Shown one piece after another: positions 18,968 through 28,252 of a stretch of DNA of 64,000 nt; the stretch's first letter is position 1, and each line of letters opens with the position of its first letter. Under the pieces are notes generated by a model. That model had not been told where the DNA came from. It saw nothing but the letters and a program-made list of their open reading frames with translations, and did not search any database. The position numbers and the translations under genes were made by a program. Source of the stretch: Leucobacter sp. wl10 (GTDB lineage: Bacteria > Actinomycetota > Actinomycetes > Actinomycetales > Microbacteriaceae); the NCBI RefSeq assembly GCF_003569785.1, contig NZ_KZ983987.1, positions 62,001 to 126,000 of the forward strand, read 5' to 3'.

Positions 18968-19668
18968 GCAACGAAACGAAGGAGCAGCAAGTGTCTGCAG
19001 AGGCGACTGAGGCCCGGGCCGCGGAGGCCCCGGCTCAGGATCACCGCAACGAGCCCCGCGAGCAGCGTCGCGGCAGCCGCGACCGCGGCACCCGTGGCGA
19101 GCGCGGCGGCCGCGACCGCAGCGAGAGCCAGTTCCTCGAGCGCGTCGTGACCATCAACCGCGTCTCGAAGGTCGTCAAGGGCGGTCGCCGCTTCAGCTTC
19201 ACCGCGCTCGTCGTGGTGGGCGACGGCAACGGCACCGTCGGCGTCGGCTACGGCAAGGCGAAGGAGGTGCCCCTCGCCATCTCGAAGGGTGTCGAGGAGG
19301 CCAAGAAGAACTTCTTCCGCGTGCCCCGCGTCGGCAGCACGATCCCGCACCCGGTGCAGGGCGAGGCCGCGGCGGGCGTCGTGCTGCTGCGTCCCGCCGC
19401 CGCCGGTACCGGCGTGATCGCCGGCGGCCCCGTGCGCGCCGTGCTCGAGTGCGCCGGCATCCACGACGTGCTGAGCAAGTCGCTCGGCTCGTCGAACACC
19501 CTGAACATCGTGCACGCGACCGTCGAGGCGCTGCAGCAGCTCGAGGAGCCCCGCTCCGTCGCTGCCCGTCGCGGCCTCGACTTCGACCGCGTCGCCCCGG
19601 CCCGCATCGTGCGAGCCGAGGCGAAGGCCGCGGCCGACGCTGCCGCGAAGGCAAAGGCAGGTGCGTAA
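18964..19668 (+). CDS. rpsE: 30S ribosomal protein S5
   Basis: S5, 234 residues from the GTG at 18964, acts in translational fidelity and mRNA unwinding. The core is normal ([20 protein letters not shown] onward). It is preceded by an unusual charged Arg/Gly/Glu-rich N-terminal stretch of about 55 residues and followed by an Ala/Lys tail. A second GTG at 18991 has the better ribosome site (AAGGAG six bases upstream) and may be the true start, which would remove nine residues. It is coupled to rpmD by a one-base overlap. Confidence 0.96.
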   Translation: MSNETKEQQVSAEATEARAAEAPAQDHRNEPREQRRGSRDRGTRGERGGRDRSESQFLERVVTINRVSKVVKGGRRFSFTALVVVGDGNGTVGVGYGKAKEVPLAISKGVEEAKKNFFRVPRVGSTIPHPVQGEAAAGVVLLRPAAAGTGVIAGGPVRAVLECAGIHDVLSKSLGSSNTLNIVHATVEALQQLEEPRSVAARRGLDFDRVAPARIVRAEAKAAADAAAKAKAGA

Positions 19669-19856
19669 TGGCCAAGAGCCTGAAGATTACGCAGACGAAG
19701 TCCGTCATCAGTGAGAAGCAGAACCAGCGCGACACCCTGCGCAGCCTCGGCCTCAGGAAGATCGGCCAGACGGTCGTTCGCGAGGACACCAAGGCCAACC
19801 GGGGCTACGTTCGCGCTGTCGCTCACCTGGTAGAGGTTGAGGAGATCGACGCATGA
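19668..19856 (+). CDS. rpmD: 50S ribosomal protein L30
   Basis: L30, only 62 residues, the usual size. It starts [18 protein letters not shown] and contains [15 protein letters not shown], the family signature. The TAATG and ATGA junctions tie it to rpsE and rplO. Confidence 0.97.
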   Translation: MAKSLKITQTKSVISEKQNQRDTLRSLGLRKIGQTVVREDTKANRGYVRAVAHLVEVEEIDA

Positions 19857-20314
19857 GCGAGAAGAACGAGGAGCGCGAGCAGGTGCTCAAGGCGCACCAC
19901 CTGCGTCCGGCTCCCGGCGCCAAGAAGGCCAAGACCCGCGTGGGTCGCGGCGAGGCGTCGAAGGGCAAGACCGCGGGTCGCGGTACCAAGGGCACCAAGG
20001 CCAGGTACCAGGTCAAGGCCGGCTTCGAGGGCGGGCAGATGCCGCTGCACATGCGCACCCCGAAGCTGCGCGGGTTCAAGAACCCGTTCCGCACGGAGTA
20101 CCAGGTGGTGAACGTCGCCAAGCTCGCGGAGCTGTACCCGCAGGGCGGCGAGGTGACCGTCGAGGACCTCGTGGCCAAGGGCGCCGTGCGCAAGAACCAG
20201 CCCGTCAAGGTGCTGGGCGACGGCGACCTGCAGGTCAAGCTCACCGTGCAGGTGGACAAGGTCTCCGGCTCGGCCGAGCAGAAGATCGTCGCCGCCGGCG
20301 GAGAGATCAAGTAG
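19853..20314 (+). CDS. rplO: 50S ribosomal protein L15
   Basis: L15, 153 residues, a late-assembly protein with the Gly/Lys-rich N-terminal arm ([18 protein letters not shown]) that threads into 23S rRNA. The protein is followed by a terminator-like hairpin and a 192-base gap before secY, so secY-adk-map may have their own promoter. Confidence 0.97.
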   Translation: MSEKNEEREQVLKAHHLRPAPGAKKAKTRVGRGEASKGKTAGRGTKGTKARYQVKAGFEGGQMPLHMRTPKLRGFKNPFRTEYQVVNVAKLAELYPQGGEVTVEDLVAKGAVRKNQPVKVLGDGDLQVKLTVQVDKVSGSAEQKIVAAGGEIK

Positions 20315-20337
20315 CATCCGCGTGATGCAGGCATGAC

Positions 20338-20377
20338 GGGGGTGCCGGAGCCGGTGTGACGCCGCTCCGACGCCCCC
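20338..20377 (+). terminator. terminator-like hairpin after rplO
   Basis: A 14-base stem with one mismatch and one G-T pair (20338-20351 with 20364-20377) is followed by TTTTCT at 20385. This probably causes partial termination between the ribosomal genes and secY. Confidence 0.6.
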
Positions 20378-20441
20378 GCCGCCGTTTTCTCCGGGATCCT
20401 CGTCGTCGGACGATCCCGGGCACGCACACCTGTCAGCCGTG

Positions 20442-20447
20442 TAGGCT
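20442..20447 (+). promoter_or_regulatory. candidate -10 box before secY
   Basis: TAGGCT fits TANNNT and lies 60 bases before the secY start, downstream of the rplO hairpin. No convincing -35 is visible. Confidence 0.35.
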
Positions 20448-20506
20448 GGTGCAATCGGTTCTCGTCGTAAGGCGAAGGCCCCTACGACGTTCCCAGGAGG
20501 CAGATT

Positions 20507-21832
20507 TTGTTCAGCGCCATCGGACGGATCTTCCGGACGCCCGATCTGCGGCGAAAGATCGTGTTCACACTCGCGATCGTGTCGCTCTTCCGGCTCGGAT
20601 CCTTCATCCCGGCACCGTTCGTGCAGTTCGACAACGTGCAGGCGTGTCTGGTCGCCAATGAGGCGCAGGGCACTTCCGGCCTCTACGACATGATCAACCT
20701 CTTCAGCGGCGGTGCGCTGCTGCAGCTCTCGATCTTCGCGCTGGGCATCATGCCGTACATCACGGCCTCGATCATCACGCAGCTGCTGAGGGTCGTCATC
20801 CCGCACTTCGAGGCGCTCCACAAGGAGGGCCAGGCCGGTCAGGCCAAGCTCACGCAGTACACCCGCTACCTCACCATCGCGCTCGCGATCCTGCAGTCGA
20901 CCACCCTCATCACCGTCGCCCGCTCCGGCCAGCTCTTCGGTGCCGCGGCCAATCAGGCCTGCCAGAACCTCGTGTCCCAGGAGTGGTGGGCGATCCTCAT
21001 CATGATCGTCACGATGACGGCCGGCACCGGCCTCATCATGTGGTTCGGCGAGCTCATCACCGAGCGCGGCATCGGCAACGGCATGTCGCTGCTCATCTTC
21101 ACCTCCATCGCCGCGACGTTCCCCGGAGCCATGTGGGTCATCAAGGAGTCGCAGGGCTGGGAGGTCTTCTTCATCGTGCTGGCCGTCGGCCTGCTCGTGG
21201 TCGCCGCGGTCGTGTTCGTCGAGCAGTCGCAGCGGCGCATCCCGGTGCAGTACGCCAAGCGCGTGGTCGGGCGCCGCACCTACGGCGGCAGCAGCACCTA
21301 CATCCCGATCAAGGTGAACATGGCGGGCGTGATCCCGGTCATCTTCGCGTCGGCGATCCTGTACCTGCCGATGCTCATCACCCAGTTCAACCAGCCCCAG
21401 ATCGGCGAGGAGCCGAAGGAGTGGGTGGTCTGGATCCAGAGCAACCTCGTGTACGGCGATCAGCCCGTGTACATGCTGGTCTTCTTCCTGCTCACCATCG
21501 GCTTCACCTTCTTCTACGTGCAGATCACGTTCAACCCCGAAGAGGTCGCCGACAACATGAAGCAGTACGGCGGCTTCATCCCGGGCATCCGCGCGGGTCG
21601 CCCGACCGCCGAGTACCTCAACTACGTGCTCACGCGCATCACGAGCGCGGGCTCGCTCTACCTCGGCGTCATCGCGCTGCTCCCGCTCATCGCGCTGTCG
21701 TTCTTCGGCGCCAACCAGAACTTCCCGTTCGGCGGCGCCTCGATCCTCATCATCGTGGGCGTCGGCCTCGAGACCGTGAAGCAGATCGACGCGCAGCTGC
21801 AGCAGCGCCACTACGAAGGGCTTCTCAAGTGA
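20507..21832 (+). CDS. secY: preprotein translocase subunit SecY
   Basis: Channel subunit of the Sec translocon, 441 residues, with ten membrane segments. [16 protein letters not shown] and the cytoplasmic loop before TM7 and TM9 are typical. The start is a rare TTG at 20507, supported by CCAGGAGG seven bases upstream and by the N-terminus [17 protein letters not shown]. The stop overlaps the adk GTG. Confidence 0.97.
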   Translation: MFSAIGRIFRTPDLRRKIVFTLAIVSLFRLGSFIPAPFVQFDNVQACLVANEAQGTSGLYDMINLFSGGALLQLSIFALGIMPYITASIITQLLRVVIPHFEALHKEGQAGQAKLTQYTRYLTIALAILQSTTLITVARSGQLFGAAANQACQNLVSQEWWAILIMIVTMTAGTGLIMWFGELITERGIGNGMSLLIFTSIAATFPGAMWVIKESQGWEVFFIVLAVGLLVVAAVVFVEQSQRRIPVQYAKRVVGRRTYGGSSTYIPIKVNMAGVIPVIFASAILYLPMLITQFNQPQIGEEPKEWVVWIQSNLVYGDQPVYMLVFFLLTIGFTFFYVQITFNPEEVADNMKQYGGFIPGIRAGRPTAEYLNYVLTRITSAGSLYLGVIALLPLIALSFFGANQNFPFGGASILIIVGVGLETVKQIDAQLQQRHYEGLLK

Positions 21833-22428
21833 CCGAGACGATCACCGCGCGGCTGCTCATCATCGGTCCTCCCGGAGCGGGCAAGGGAACGCAGGCGTCC
21901 CGGATCGCGGAGCGCTACGGCGTTCCGACGATCTCGACGGGGGACATCTTCCGGGCCAACATCAGGGGCGGAACCGAGCTCGGCAGGCGCGTGCAGGCCG
22001 TCATCGAGGCCGGCGAACTGGTTCCCGACTCGCTCACGAACGAGATCGTGGAGGACCGCCTCGCGCAACCCGACGCGGCGAACGGCTTCCTGCTCGACGG
22101 GTACCCCCGGACGGTCGATCAGGTGCACGCGCTCGACGGCATGATCGGCGGCGCCTCGCTCGACGCCGTCGTGCTGCTCGAGGCCGACACGGAGGAGGTC
22201 GTCGCGCGGCTGCTCAAGCGCGCCGAACTCGAGGGTCGCGCCGACGACACGGAGGCGGTGATCCGGCACCGCCAGGAGGTGTACGCGGAGCAGACCGCAC
22301 CCCTCGTCGAACTCTTCTCGGAGCGAGGGATCCTCGTGGCCGTCGACGGGCTCGGGTCCGTCGAGGAGGTGGCCGAGCGCATCGCCTCCGGCCTCGACGC
22401 CCGGCTCGCGGCGCCGACGGGGCGCTAG
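21829..22428 (+). CDS. adk: adenylate kinase, short-LID type
   Basis: Interconverts ATP, AMP and ADP; 199 residues. The P-loop GPPGAGKGT is at 13-21 and DGYPRT near 86. The LID region between about 120 and 140 is short and has no four-Cys zinc motif, as in the short-form enzymes of actinobacteria. The GTG start overlaps the secY stop (GTGA), which shows coupling in a secY-adk-map unit. Confidence 0.96.
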   Translation: MTETITARLLIIGPPGAGKGTQASRIAERYGVPTISTGDIFRANIRGGTELGRRVQAVIEAGELVPDSLTNEIVEDRLAQPDAANGFLLDGYPRTVDQVHALDGMIGGASLDAVVLLEADTEEVVARLLKRAELEGRADDTEAVIRHRQEVYAEQTAPLVELFSERGILVAVDGLGSVEEVAERIASGLDARLAAPTGR

Positions 22429-22431
22429 ACC

Positions 22432-23274
22432 GTGGCCCGCAGAGGCCTGCTGCGTCGCTCGATCTACAAGTCGCCGGCGCAGCTTCGGCTGATGGTCGAG
22501 CCGGGCCTCGCGACCGGCGCGGCTCTGGCCGCCATGCGCGACGCGGTGCGGCCGGGCATCACCACGCTCGAGCTCGACGCCATCGCAGAGGACGCGATCC
22601 GCTCCCGCGGGGGCGCTCCGAACTTCATGCTCGAGCCCGGCTACCGGCACACCATCTGCGCCAACGTCAACGAGCACGTGGTGCACGCGATCCCCACCGG
22701 GCGCCCGCTCGAGCCCGGCGACATCGTGGCGCTCGACGCCGGCGCGGTCGTCGACGGGTGGCACGGCGACGCCGCCTTCACCGCGGTGCTGCCGGATCCG
22801 GCCCGGCCCGATCGCACGACCGCCATCGAGAAGCTCGGCGACGTCACCGAGCAGGCCATGTGGCGGGGGATCGCCCGCCTCGCGACGGCCTCCCACCTGG
22901 GCGAGGTGGGGGAGGCCGTCTCGGCGTACGTGCGGGCGAACAGCGACTTCGGCGTGCTCGAGGACTACATCGGGCACGGCATCGGCCGCAGCATGCATGA
23001 GGATCCGCCCGTGTTCAACGTGCCCGTGCACCGTCGCGGGCCCGAGGTGAAGCCCGGGCTGGTCGTCGCGATCGAGCCCATCATCTCGGCCGGCGGCATC
23101 GACACGGTGGTCGAGGACGACGACTGGACCGTGACTATCGCCGACGGGTCGATGAGCGCGCAGTGGGAGCACTCCGTGGCCGTGCACCGGGACGGCATCT
23201 GGGTGCTCACCGCGGAGGACGGCGGAGCGAGCGGGCTGGCCCCGCTGGGCATCACGCCCGTTCCGATCCCCTGA
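22432..23274 (+). CDS. map: type I methionine aminopeptidase
   Basis: Removes N-terminal methionine; 280 residues. The metal ligands are in place: two Asp in VALDAGAVVDGWHGDAAFT, His in GHGIGRSMHEDP, Glu in VAIEPII and Glu in QWEHSVAV. The substrate-side His of VVHAIP is also present. It starts with GTG 4 bases after adk. The N-terminus lacks the long zinc-finger or SH3-binding extensions seen in some isoforms. Confidence 0.96.
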   Translation: MARRGLLRRSIYKSPAQLRLMVEPGLATGAALAAMRDAVRPGITTLELDAIAEDAIRSRGGAPNFMLEPGYRHTICANVNEHVVHAIPTGRPLEPGDIVALDAGAVVDGWHGDAAFTAVLPDPARPDRTTAIEKLGDVTEQAMWRGIARLATASHLGEVGEAVSAYVRANSDFGVLEDYIGHGIGRSMHEDPPVFNVPVHRRGPEVKPGLVVAIEPIISAGGIDTVVEDDDWTVTIADGSMSAQWEHSVAVHRDGIWVLTAEDGGASGLAPLGITPVPIP

Positions 23275-23308
23275 CCCGTTTCTCGCGGCTTGCGGGGCTG
23301 GGCTGGGC

Positions 23309-23337
23309 TTTACAAACGCGACTCGCCCGGGTATTAT
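23309..23337 (+). promoter_or_regulatory. promoter of the infA-rpmJ-rpsM-rpsK-rpoA-rplQ unit
   Basis: TTTACA (23309-23314) and TATTAT (23332-23337) are 17 bases apart. The spacer and both boxes are close to consensus. The predicted start near 23344 leaves a leader of about 115 bases before infA. Confidence 0.75.
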
Positions 23338-23457
23338 CGATCTTTGGTGCTTTGTGCCTGTTTTGCGTTCGCAACTGAGCTGTCAGTTTCGCCGTCGCGA
23401 AGCGGGGACCGGGCATTCGCAAGACCAGCACACACCTACGCAAGCGATAGTGAGGCT

Positions 23458-23679
23458 ATGGCGAAGAAAGACGGCGTCATCGAGATCGAGGGACAGGTTG
23501 TCGAGGCTCTGCCGAACGCGATGTTCCGCGTCGAGCTGACCAATGGACACAAGGTGCTCGCCCACATCTCCGGAAAGATGCGCCAGCACTACATCCGCAT
23601 CCTTCCCGAGGATCGCGTGATCGTCGAGTTGACGCCCTACGACCTGACCCGCGGCCGCATCGTCTACCGCTACAAGTAG
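23458..23679 (+). CDS. infA: translation initiation factor IF-1
   Basis: IF-1, 73 residues, an S1/OB-fold protein that occupies the ribosomal A-site during initiation. The ATG at 23458 gives [20 protein letters not shown], the family start; an in-frame upstream ATG at 23290 would add a 56-residue tail that reads through the promoter. It heads the alpha-operon region. Confidence 0.97.
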   Translation: MAKKDGVIEIEGQVVEALPNAMFRVELTNGHKVLAHISGKMRQHYIRILPEDRVIVELTPYDLTRGRIVYRYK

Positions 23680-23747
23680 GTCGCTGGAAAGTAACGGCTC
23701 GCGGCACCCCGCGGGTACGAGGACAGCGAACCGCATAAGGAAACATC

Positions 23748-23864
23748 ATGAAGGTCAAGCCCAGCGTCAAGCCGATCTGCGATCACTGCAAGGTCATCCG
23801 CCGCCACGGCCGCGTCATGGTGATCTGCAAGAGCAACCCCCGGCACAAGCAGCGTCAGGGCTAG
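23748..23864 (+). CDS. rpmJ: 50S ribosomal protein L36, zinc-binding form
   Basis: L36, 38 residues, the smallest ribosomal protein. It starts [19 protein letters not shown]. Cys11, Cys14, Cys27 and His33 form the complete zinc ligand set, so this is the zinc-dependent C+ form. ATAAGGAAACATC precedes the ATG. It lies 68 bases after infA and 163 before rpsM. Confidence 0.97.
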   Translation: MKVKPSVKPICDHCKVIRRHGRVMVICKSNPRHKQRQG

Positions 23865-24027
23865 CGCCCGGCCCCGCGGCCGGCTCCGCAGAACACTCAC
23901 AATTCAATATCCCATCCAGCGCGTCGAAGAACCCGCAGCGGCCCGGCCGCGAGCGGGGGACACCTCGGGACGGAGGCCCGAACCCCCGATGCGCATCACA
24001 CCTCCACTATCGCCAAGGAGAGCCAGC

Positions 24028-24396
24028 ATGGCACGTCTTGCAGGAGTCGACATCCCGCGCGACAAGCGCGTCGAGATCGCACTCACGTACATCTACGGGG
24101 TCGGCCGCACCAGCGCGCTGAAGACCCTCACCGACACCGGAATCGACGGCAACACCCGAGTGAGGGACCTCACCGACGACCAGCTCGTCGCGCTCCGCGA
24201 CTACATCGAAGGCAACTTCAAGGTTGAGGGCGACCTCCGCCGCGAGGTCGCAGCCGACATCCGCCGCAAGGTCGAGATCGGCAGCTATCAGGGTCTCCGC
24301 CACCGCAAGGGCCTGCCCGTGCATGGTCAGCGCACCAAGACGAACGCCCGCACCCGCAAGGGTCCGAAGCGCACCGTCGCCGGCAAGAAGAAGTAA
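24028..24396 (+). CDS. rpsM: 30S ribosomal protein S13
   Basis: S13, 122 residues, in the 30S head at the inter-subunit bridge. [20 protein letters not shown] is the standard start, preceded by CAAGGAGAG; the earlier in-frame ATG at 23989 is not used. The C-terminal [21 protein letters not shown] tail contacts tRNA. Confidence 0.97.
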   Translation: MARLAGVDIPRDKRVEIALTYIYGVGRTSALKTLTDTGIDGNTRVRDLTDDQLVALRDYIEGNFKVEGDLRREVAADIRRKVEIGSYQGLRHRKGLPVHGQRTKTNARTRKGPKRTVAGKKK

Positions 24397-24444
24397 CCGC
24401 CGGTCCACTCGACCATCACACAGAGCTTTTCAGGAGAACACTCA

Positions 24445-24843
24445 ATGGCTGCACCAAAGACGGCGGCTCGCAAGCCGCGTCGCAAGGACAAGAAGAACGT
24501 GGTCGTGGGCCAGGCCCACATCAAGTCGACGTTCAACAACACGATCGTCTCGATCACGGACACGACCGGCGCCGTGATCAGCTGGGCGTCCTCGGGCGGC
24601 GTCGGGTTCAAGGGCTCGCGCAAGTCGACCCCCTTCGCCGCGCAGCTCGCGGCCGAGTCGGCCGCCCGCAAGGCGCAGGAGCACGGCATGAAGAAGGTCG
24701 ACGTCTTCGTCAAGGGTCCGGGATCGGGCCGCGAGACGGCTATCCGGTCGCTGCAGGCCGCGGGCCTCGAGGTCGGCTCGATCACCGACGTCACCCCGCA
24801 GACGCACAACGGCTGCCGCCCGCCCAAGCGTCGCCGCGTCTGA
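24445..24843 (+). CDS. rpsK: 30S ribosomal protein S11
   Basis: S11, 132 residues, on the 30S platform. The [19 protein letters not shown] and [13 protein letters not shown] segments are diagnostic. In many bacteria rpsD follows; here a 210-base spacer with three hairpins leads to rpoA. Confidence 0.98.
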   Translation: MAAPKTAARKPRRKDKKNVVVGQAHIKSTFNNTIVSITDTTGAVISWASSGGVGFKGSRKSTPFAAQLAAESAARKAQEHGMKKVDVFVKGPGSGRETAIRSLQAAGLEVGSITDVTPQTHNGCRPPKRRRV

Positions 24844-24876
24844 GCCTATGGTCGCGCCGCGCGCTCGCTCAGATGC

Positions 24877-24961
24877 GAGGGCGATTTCCCGCCCTCACTG
24901 CGAGCCAGCGCCGAGGCCGTCTCGGCCTCGGATGTCGGCGCGACTGTCGCCCTCGGGCGAC
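24877..24961 (+). promoter_or_regulatory. three tandem hairpins between rpsK and rpoA
   Basis: Perfect stems of 7 (24877-24896), 9 (24911-24931) and 6 bases (24946-24961) with 3- to 6-base loops follow each other in the 210-base spacer. The spacer also carries no gene. They may act as an attenuator, a processing site or a mark left by loss of rpsD from this position. Confidence 0.5.
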
Positions 24962-25053
24962 GGTCCACTCAAGCCGGCTGGTTCACGTCGGTTTCAACCC
25001 ACCCCGTTCACGCATGAGTCATATAGCGGACTCCAGCGAAAGGACCACACACA

Positions 25054-26040
25054 GTGCTCATTGCACAGCGACCCACTCTGACTGAAGAATCGATCTCCGA
25101 GTACCGCTCGCGCTTCGCCATCGAGCCGCTCGAGCCCGGCTTCGGCTACACGCTCGGCAACTCGCTTCGTCGCACCCTGCTCTCGTCGATCCCGGGCGCC
25201 GCCGTCACGAGCGTGCGCTTCGAGGGCGTCGCCCACGAGTTCACGACCATCCAGGGCGTGACCGAGGACGTCACCGAGATCATCCTCAACATCAAGGACC
25301 TCGTCGTCTCCAGCGAGCACGACGAGCCCATCACCGCCTACCTGCGCAAGACCGGCGCGGGAGAGGTGACCGCCGCCGACATCTCGGCTCCGGCCGGCGT
25401 CGAGGTGCACAACCCCGAGCTCGTCATCGCGACGCTCAGCGACTCGGCGCAGTTCGAGCTCGAGCTGACCATCGAGCGCGGCCGCGGCTACGTCTCGGCC
25501 GTGCAGAATCGCAACGAGGACGCCGAGGTCGGCCGCATCCCGGTCGACTCGATCTACTCGCCGGTGCTCAAGGTCACCTACCGCGTGGAGGCCACGCGCG
25601 CCGGTGAGCGCACCGACTTCGATCGCCTCGTCGTCGATGTCGAGACCAAGCCCGCGATCAGCCCCCGCGACGCCATCGCGTCGGCGGGCTCGACCCTCGT
25701 GGAGCTCTTCGGCCTCGCCCGCGAGCTCAACACGGCGGCCGAGGGCGTCGAGATCGGCCCGGCCCCGGTCGAGGTCGTGACCGAGGGCGAGCTCTCGATC
25801 CCCATCGAGGACCTGGACCTCTCGGTGCGCAGCTACAACTGCCTGAAGCGCGAGGGCATCAACACGGTGAGCGAGCTCGTGGCGCTCTCCGAGGCGCAGC
25901 TCATGAACATCCGCAACTTCGGTCAGAAGTCCGTTTTCGAGGTGCGCGACAAGCTCACCGAGATGGGACTGTCGCTGAAGGACGCCGTGCCCGGCTTCGA
26001 CGGCGCGCAGTTCTACAGCTACGAAGACGACAACAACTGA
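25054..26040 (+). CDS. rpoA: RNA polymerase alpha subunit
   Basis: 328 residues: an N-terminal dimerisation domain ([17 protein letters not shown], residues about 29-45) and a C-terminal DNA- and activator-binding domain ([20 protein letters not shown] near 253). The GTG at 25054 follows CGAAAGGACC. It has the normal alpha-operon position before rplQ. Confidence 0.98.
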   Translation: MLIAQRPTLTEESISEYRSRFAIEPLEPGFGYTLGNSLRRTLLSSIPGAAVTSVRFEGVAHEFTTIQGVTEDVTEIILNIKDLVVSSEHDEPITAYLRKTGAGEVTAADISAPAGVEVHNPELVIATLSDSAQFELELTIERGRGYVSAVQNRNEDAEVGRIPVDSIYSPVLKVTYRVEATRAGERTDFDRLVVDVETKPAISPRDAIASAGSTLVELFGLARELNTAAEGVEIGPAPVEVVTEGELSIPIEDLDLSVRSYNCLKREGINTVSELVALSEAQLMNIRNFGQKSVFEVRDKLTEMGLSLKDAVPGFDGAQFYSYEDDNN

Positions 26041-26084
26041 CGATCCGGCGCCGTCCCCCGATCGCACACTTACTGGAGTAGACA

Positions 26085-26576
26085 ATGCCCAAGCCCACCA
26101 AGGGCGCCCGCCTCGGAGGCGGCCCCGCACACCAGCGCCTGATGTTGAACCAGATGGCTGCGCAGCTGTTCGAGCACAAGCGCATCCAGACCACGGAGAC
26201 GAAGGCCAAGCGCCTGCAGCCCGTGGCCGAGCGCCTGGTCACCTTCGCCAAGCGCGGCGACCTGCACGCCCGCCGTCGCGTGATGCGCCAGATCCTCGAC
26301 AAGTCCGTGGTGCACGAGCTCTTCACCGAGATCGCGCCCCTCGTCGAGAACCGCGAGGGTGGCTACACCCGCATCATCAAGACCGGCTTCCGCAAGGGCG
26401 ACAACGCTCCGCTGGCCGTGATCGAGCTCGTGCTGGAGCCCGTCGCCCCGAAGCCCAAGGCCAAGAAGGCCGCCGAGGAGGCTCCGGCCGCCGAGGAGCC
26501 GAAGGCGGGGGAGGCTCCGGCCGCCGAGGCCGATGCTCCCGCCGCGGAGACCGCCGCGGAGGAGAAGGCCGAGTAG
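26085..26576 (+). CDS. rplQ: 50S ribosomal protein L17 with acidic tail
   Basis: L17; the family core ([21 protein letters not shown]) takes the first 120 residues. The protein is 163 residues long because of an Ala/Glu/Pro-rich tail from about residue 125, of the same type as in L29 and S3. It closes the alpha operon and is followed by the strongest terminator in the window. Confidence 0.97.
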   Translation: MPKPTKGARLGGGPAHQRLMLNQMAAQLFEHKRIQTTETKAKRLQPVAERLVTFAKRGDLHARRRVMRQILDKSVVHELFTEIAPLVENREGGYTRIIKTGFRKGDNAPLAVIELVLEPVAPKPKAKKAAEEAPAAEEPKAGEAPAAEADAPAAETAAEEKAE

Positions 26577-26593
26577 GGCCTGTCCGCACGCAA

Positions 26594-26640
26594 CAGCGAA
26601 GCGCCCCGCGATCCGTGCAGGATCGCGGGGCGCTTCGCTG
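26594..26640 (+). terminator. terminator of the alpha operon
   Basis: A 21-base perfect stem (26594-26614 with 26620-26640) closes a GTGCA loop. It isolates rplQ from the inserted catabolic genes and from truA, which follows rplQ directly in many related genomes. Confidence 0.85.
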
Positions 26641-26707
26641 TAACTTCCCCCGCCCGCCCGGCCTGCCTCCTCCTGAATCGGGGCCGGCCGCGGCGGGCGG
26701 CGGGCGC

Positions 26708-28042
26708 TCAGTGGACGTGCGAGCGGGAGAGCGACAGGTGCTTCGTCTCGCGGAACAGGAGGACCACGACGAGCGCGCTCACCACGGCGAGGCCCATCAG
26801 GTAGAAACCGGGCGCGAGGGGCGTGCCCGTGCCCGCCACGAGCCAGGTGGCGACGAACGGAGCGGTGCCGCCGAAGAGCACGTACGCGAGGGTGTAGCCG
26901 ATCGCGGAGCCGGATGATCGAACAGCGCTCGGGAACATCTCCACCAGCGCGGGCACGTTCGAGGTGCCGATGACGGCCACCATGGTGGCGAGCACCGAGG
27001 TGCCGAGCATCGCCCACCCCAGGCCGAGCGGCATGATGGAGAACGACGGCACGGTGAGCGCGACGAAGCCGATGCACGCCGTGAGCAGCATGGGCCTGCG
27101 TCCGAAGCGGTCGGAGAGCAGCGCCGCGAGCGGGCACGCGAGCGTGTAGACCATCATCGCGACCAGGTTCGTCACCATCGATTCCGTCGGTGTGTAGCCG
27201 AGGTTGGAGGTCATGTAGGCGATCATGTAGCTGCTCATGAGGTAGTAGGCCACCGCATTGGTGATGCTGTAGCCGAAGAGCGTCATGATCTGGCGGCCGC
27301 AGGTGCGAATGGCCTCGAGCAGCGGCGCCTTCGATTTGTCGGCCCGCTGCTCGAGCTCCCGGAAGACCGGGGTGTCGTCGACGCGCGACCGGATGTAGAG
27401 GCCGATGAGCCCGAGCGGAGCCGCGAGGAGGAACGGGATGCGCCATCCCCACGATTCGAGGGCCTCGGTGCTGAGCGTGAAGGTGATGAGAGCGCCGACC
27501 GTCGCGCCGGCCACGGAGGCGAGTCCCACCGTGGCGGGGATCACGCTCGCGTAGAACGCGCGCTTGCCCTCGGGGGCGTACTCGACGATGAAGGACGAGG
27601 ACCCCGTGTATTCGCCGCCGGTTGTGAACCCCTGCGTGGCGCGGAAGACGAAGAGCAGGATCGGGGCCCAGACGCCGATCACGGCGAACGGCGGGAGGAC
27701 GCCGATGGCGAAGGTCGCCGAACTCATGATGATCACGCAGAGGCCGAGCATCTTGTTGCGGCCGATGCAATCGCCGTACCGTCCGAAGAAGGCGGCTCCG
27801 AGCGGGCGGGCGATAAAGCCCCCGGCGAAGACGGCCCAGGTGGCCAGCAGGGAGGCGGTGGGCGACTCGGCGGGGAAGAACAGCTTCGCGATGGTCACCG
27901 ACATCACCGCGTACGCGGCGGAGTCGAACCACTCGACGAAGTTGCCGATGGCGGCGGCCGAGGCGACGCGTTTGAGGCTGCGGCGCCCGGGATCGCGGCC
28001 GACGTCGTTGCCGGTCGCGGGACTCTGAGTGGGTGCGGTCAT
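26708..28042 (-). CDS. MFS transporter, metabolite:H+ symporter (MHS) family
   Basis: 444 residues with 12 membrane segments. GNFVEWFDSAAYAV near 33-46, FGRYGDCIGRNKML between segments 2 and 3, and the GFTTGGEYTGSSSFIVEYAP loop mark the MHS branch (ProP, KgtP, ShiA, citrate-type carriers). It should import an organic acid, betaine or similar metabolite with protons. It lies downstream of the enoyl-CoA-hydratase-like gene on the same strand and probably feeds the CoA-dependent catabolism encoded beside it. The substrate is not predictable. Confidence 0.88.
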   Translation of the reverse strand: MTAPTQSPATGNDVGRDPGRRSLKRVASAAAIGNFVEWFDSAAYAVMSVTIAKLFFPAESPTASLLATWAVFAGGFIARPLGAAFFGRYGDCIGRNKMLGLCVIIMSSATFAIGVLPPFAVIGVWAPILLFVFRATQGFTTGGEYTGSSSFIVEYAPEGKRAFYASVIPATVGLASVAGATVGALITFTLSTEALESWGWRIPFLLAAPLGLIGLYIRSRVDDTPVFRELEQRADKSKAPLLEAIRTCGRQIMTLFGYSITNAVAYYLMSSYMIAYMTSNLGYTPTESMVTNLVAMMVYTLACPLAALLSDRFGRRPMLLTACIGFVALTVPSFSIMPLGLGWAMLGTSVLATMVAVIGTSNVPALVEMFPSAVRSSGSAIGYTLAYVLFGGTAPFVATWLVAGTGTPLAPGFYLMGLAVVSALVVVLLFRETKHLSLSRSHVH

Positions 28043-28184
28043 GATGGCTCCTCTCGAGGGGCCGTGAAGTGGGCGGGTGGGGCGGTGGACGTCGCCGTCC
28101 CGTGGACGACGACGCTGTCGGGTGGTTCGTTCCGCCTCGAGCGGTTGGGCCGGGGCGGGATGACGGGACGGGGGGCGGGCGAGG

Positions 28185-28239
28185 CCCGGATCCGGCCTGC
28201 GAGGGTTGTGGTGCAGCTCGCTCGCAGGCCGGATCCGGG
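28185..28239 (-). terminator. long hairpin after the enoyl-CoA-hydratase-like gene
   Basis: A 19-base perfect stem (28185-28203 with 28221-28239) has a 17-base loop, just 14 bases past the stop of the minus-strand gene at 28253. It probably lowers read-through into the transporter, so that the two may be expressed at different levels. Confidence 0.65.
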
Positions 28240-28252
28240 GCCGCCCGGGTCG

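Noticed and set aside
20983-22428. A 481-residue fused adenylate kinase
   Set aside because: The first 280 residues are SecY read out of frame; the GTG at 21829 overlapping the secY stop gives a normal adenylate kinase.
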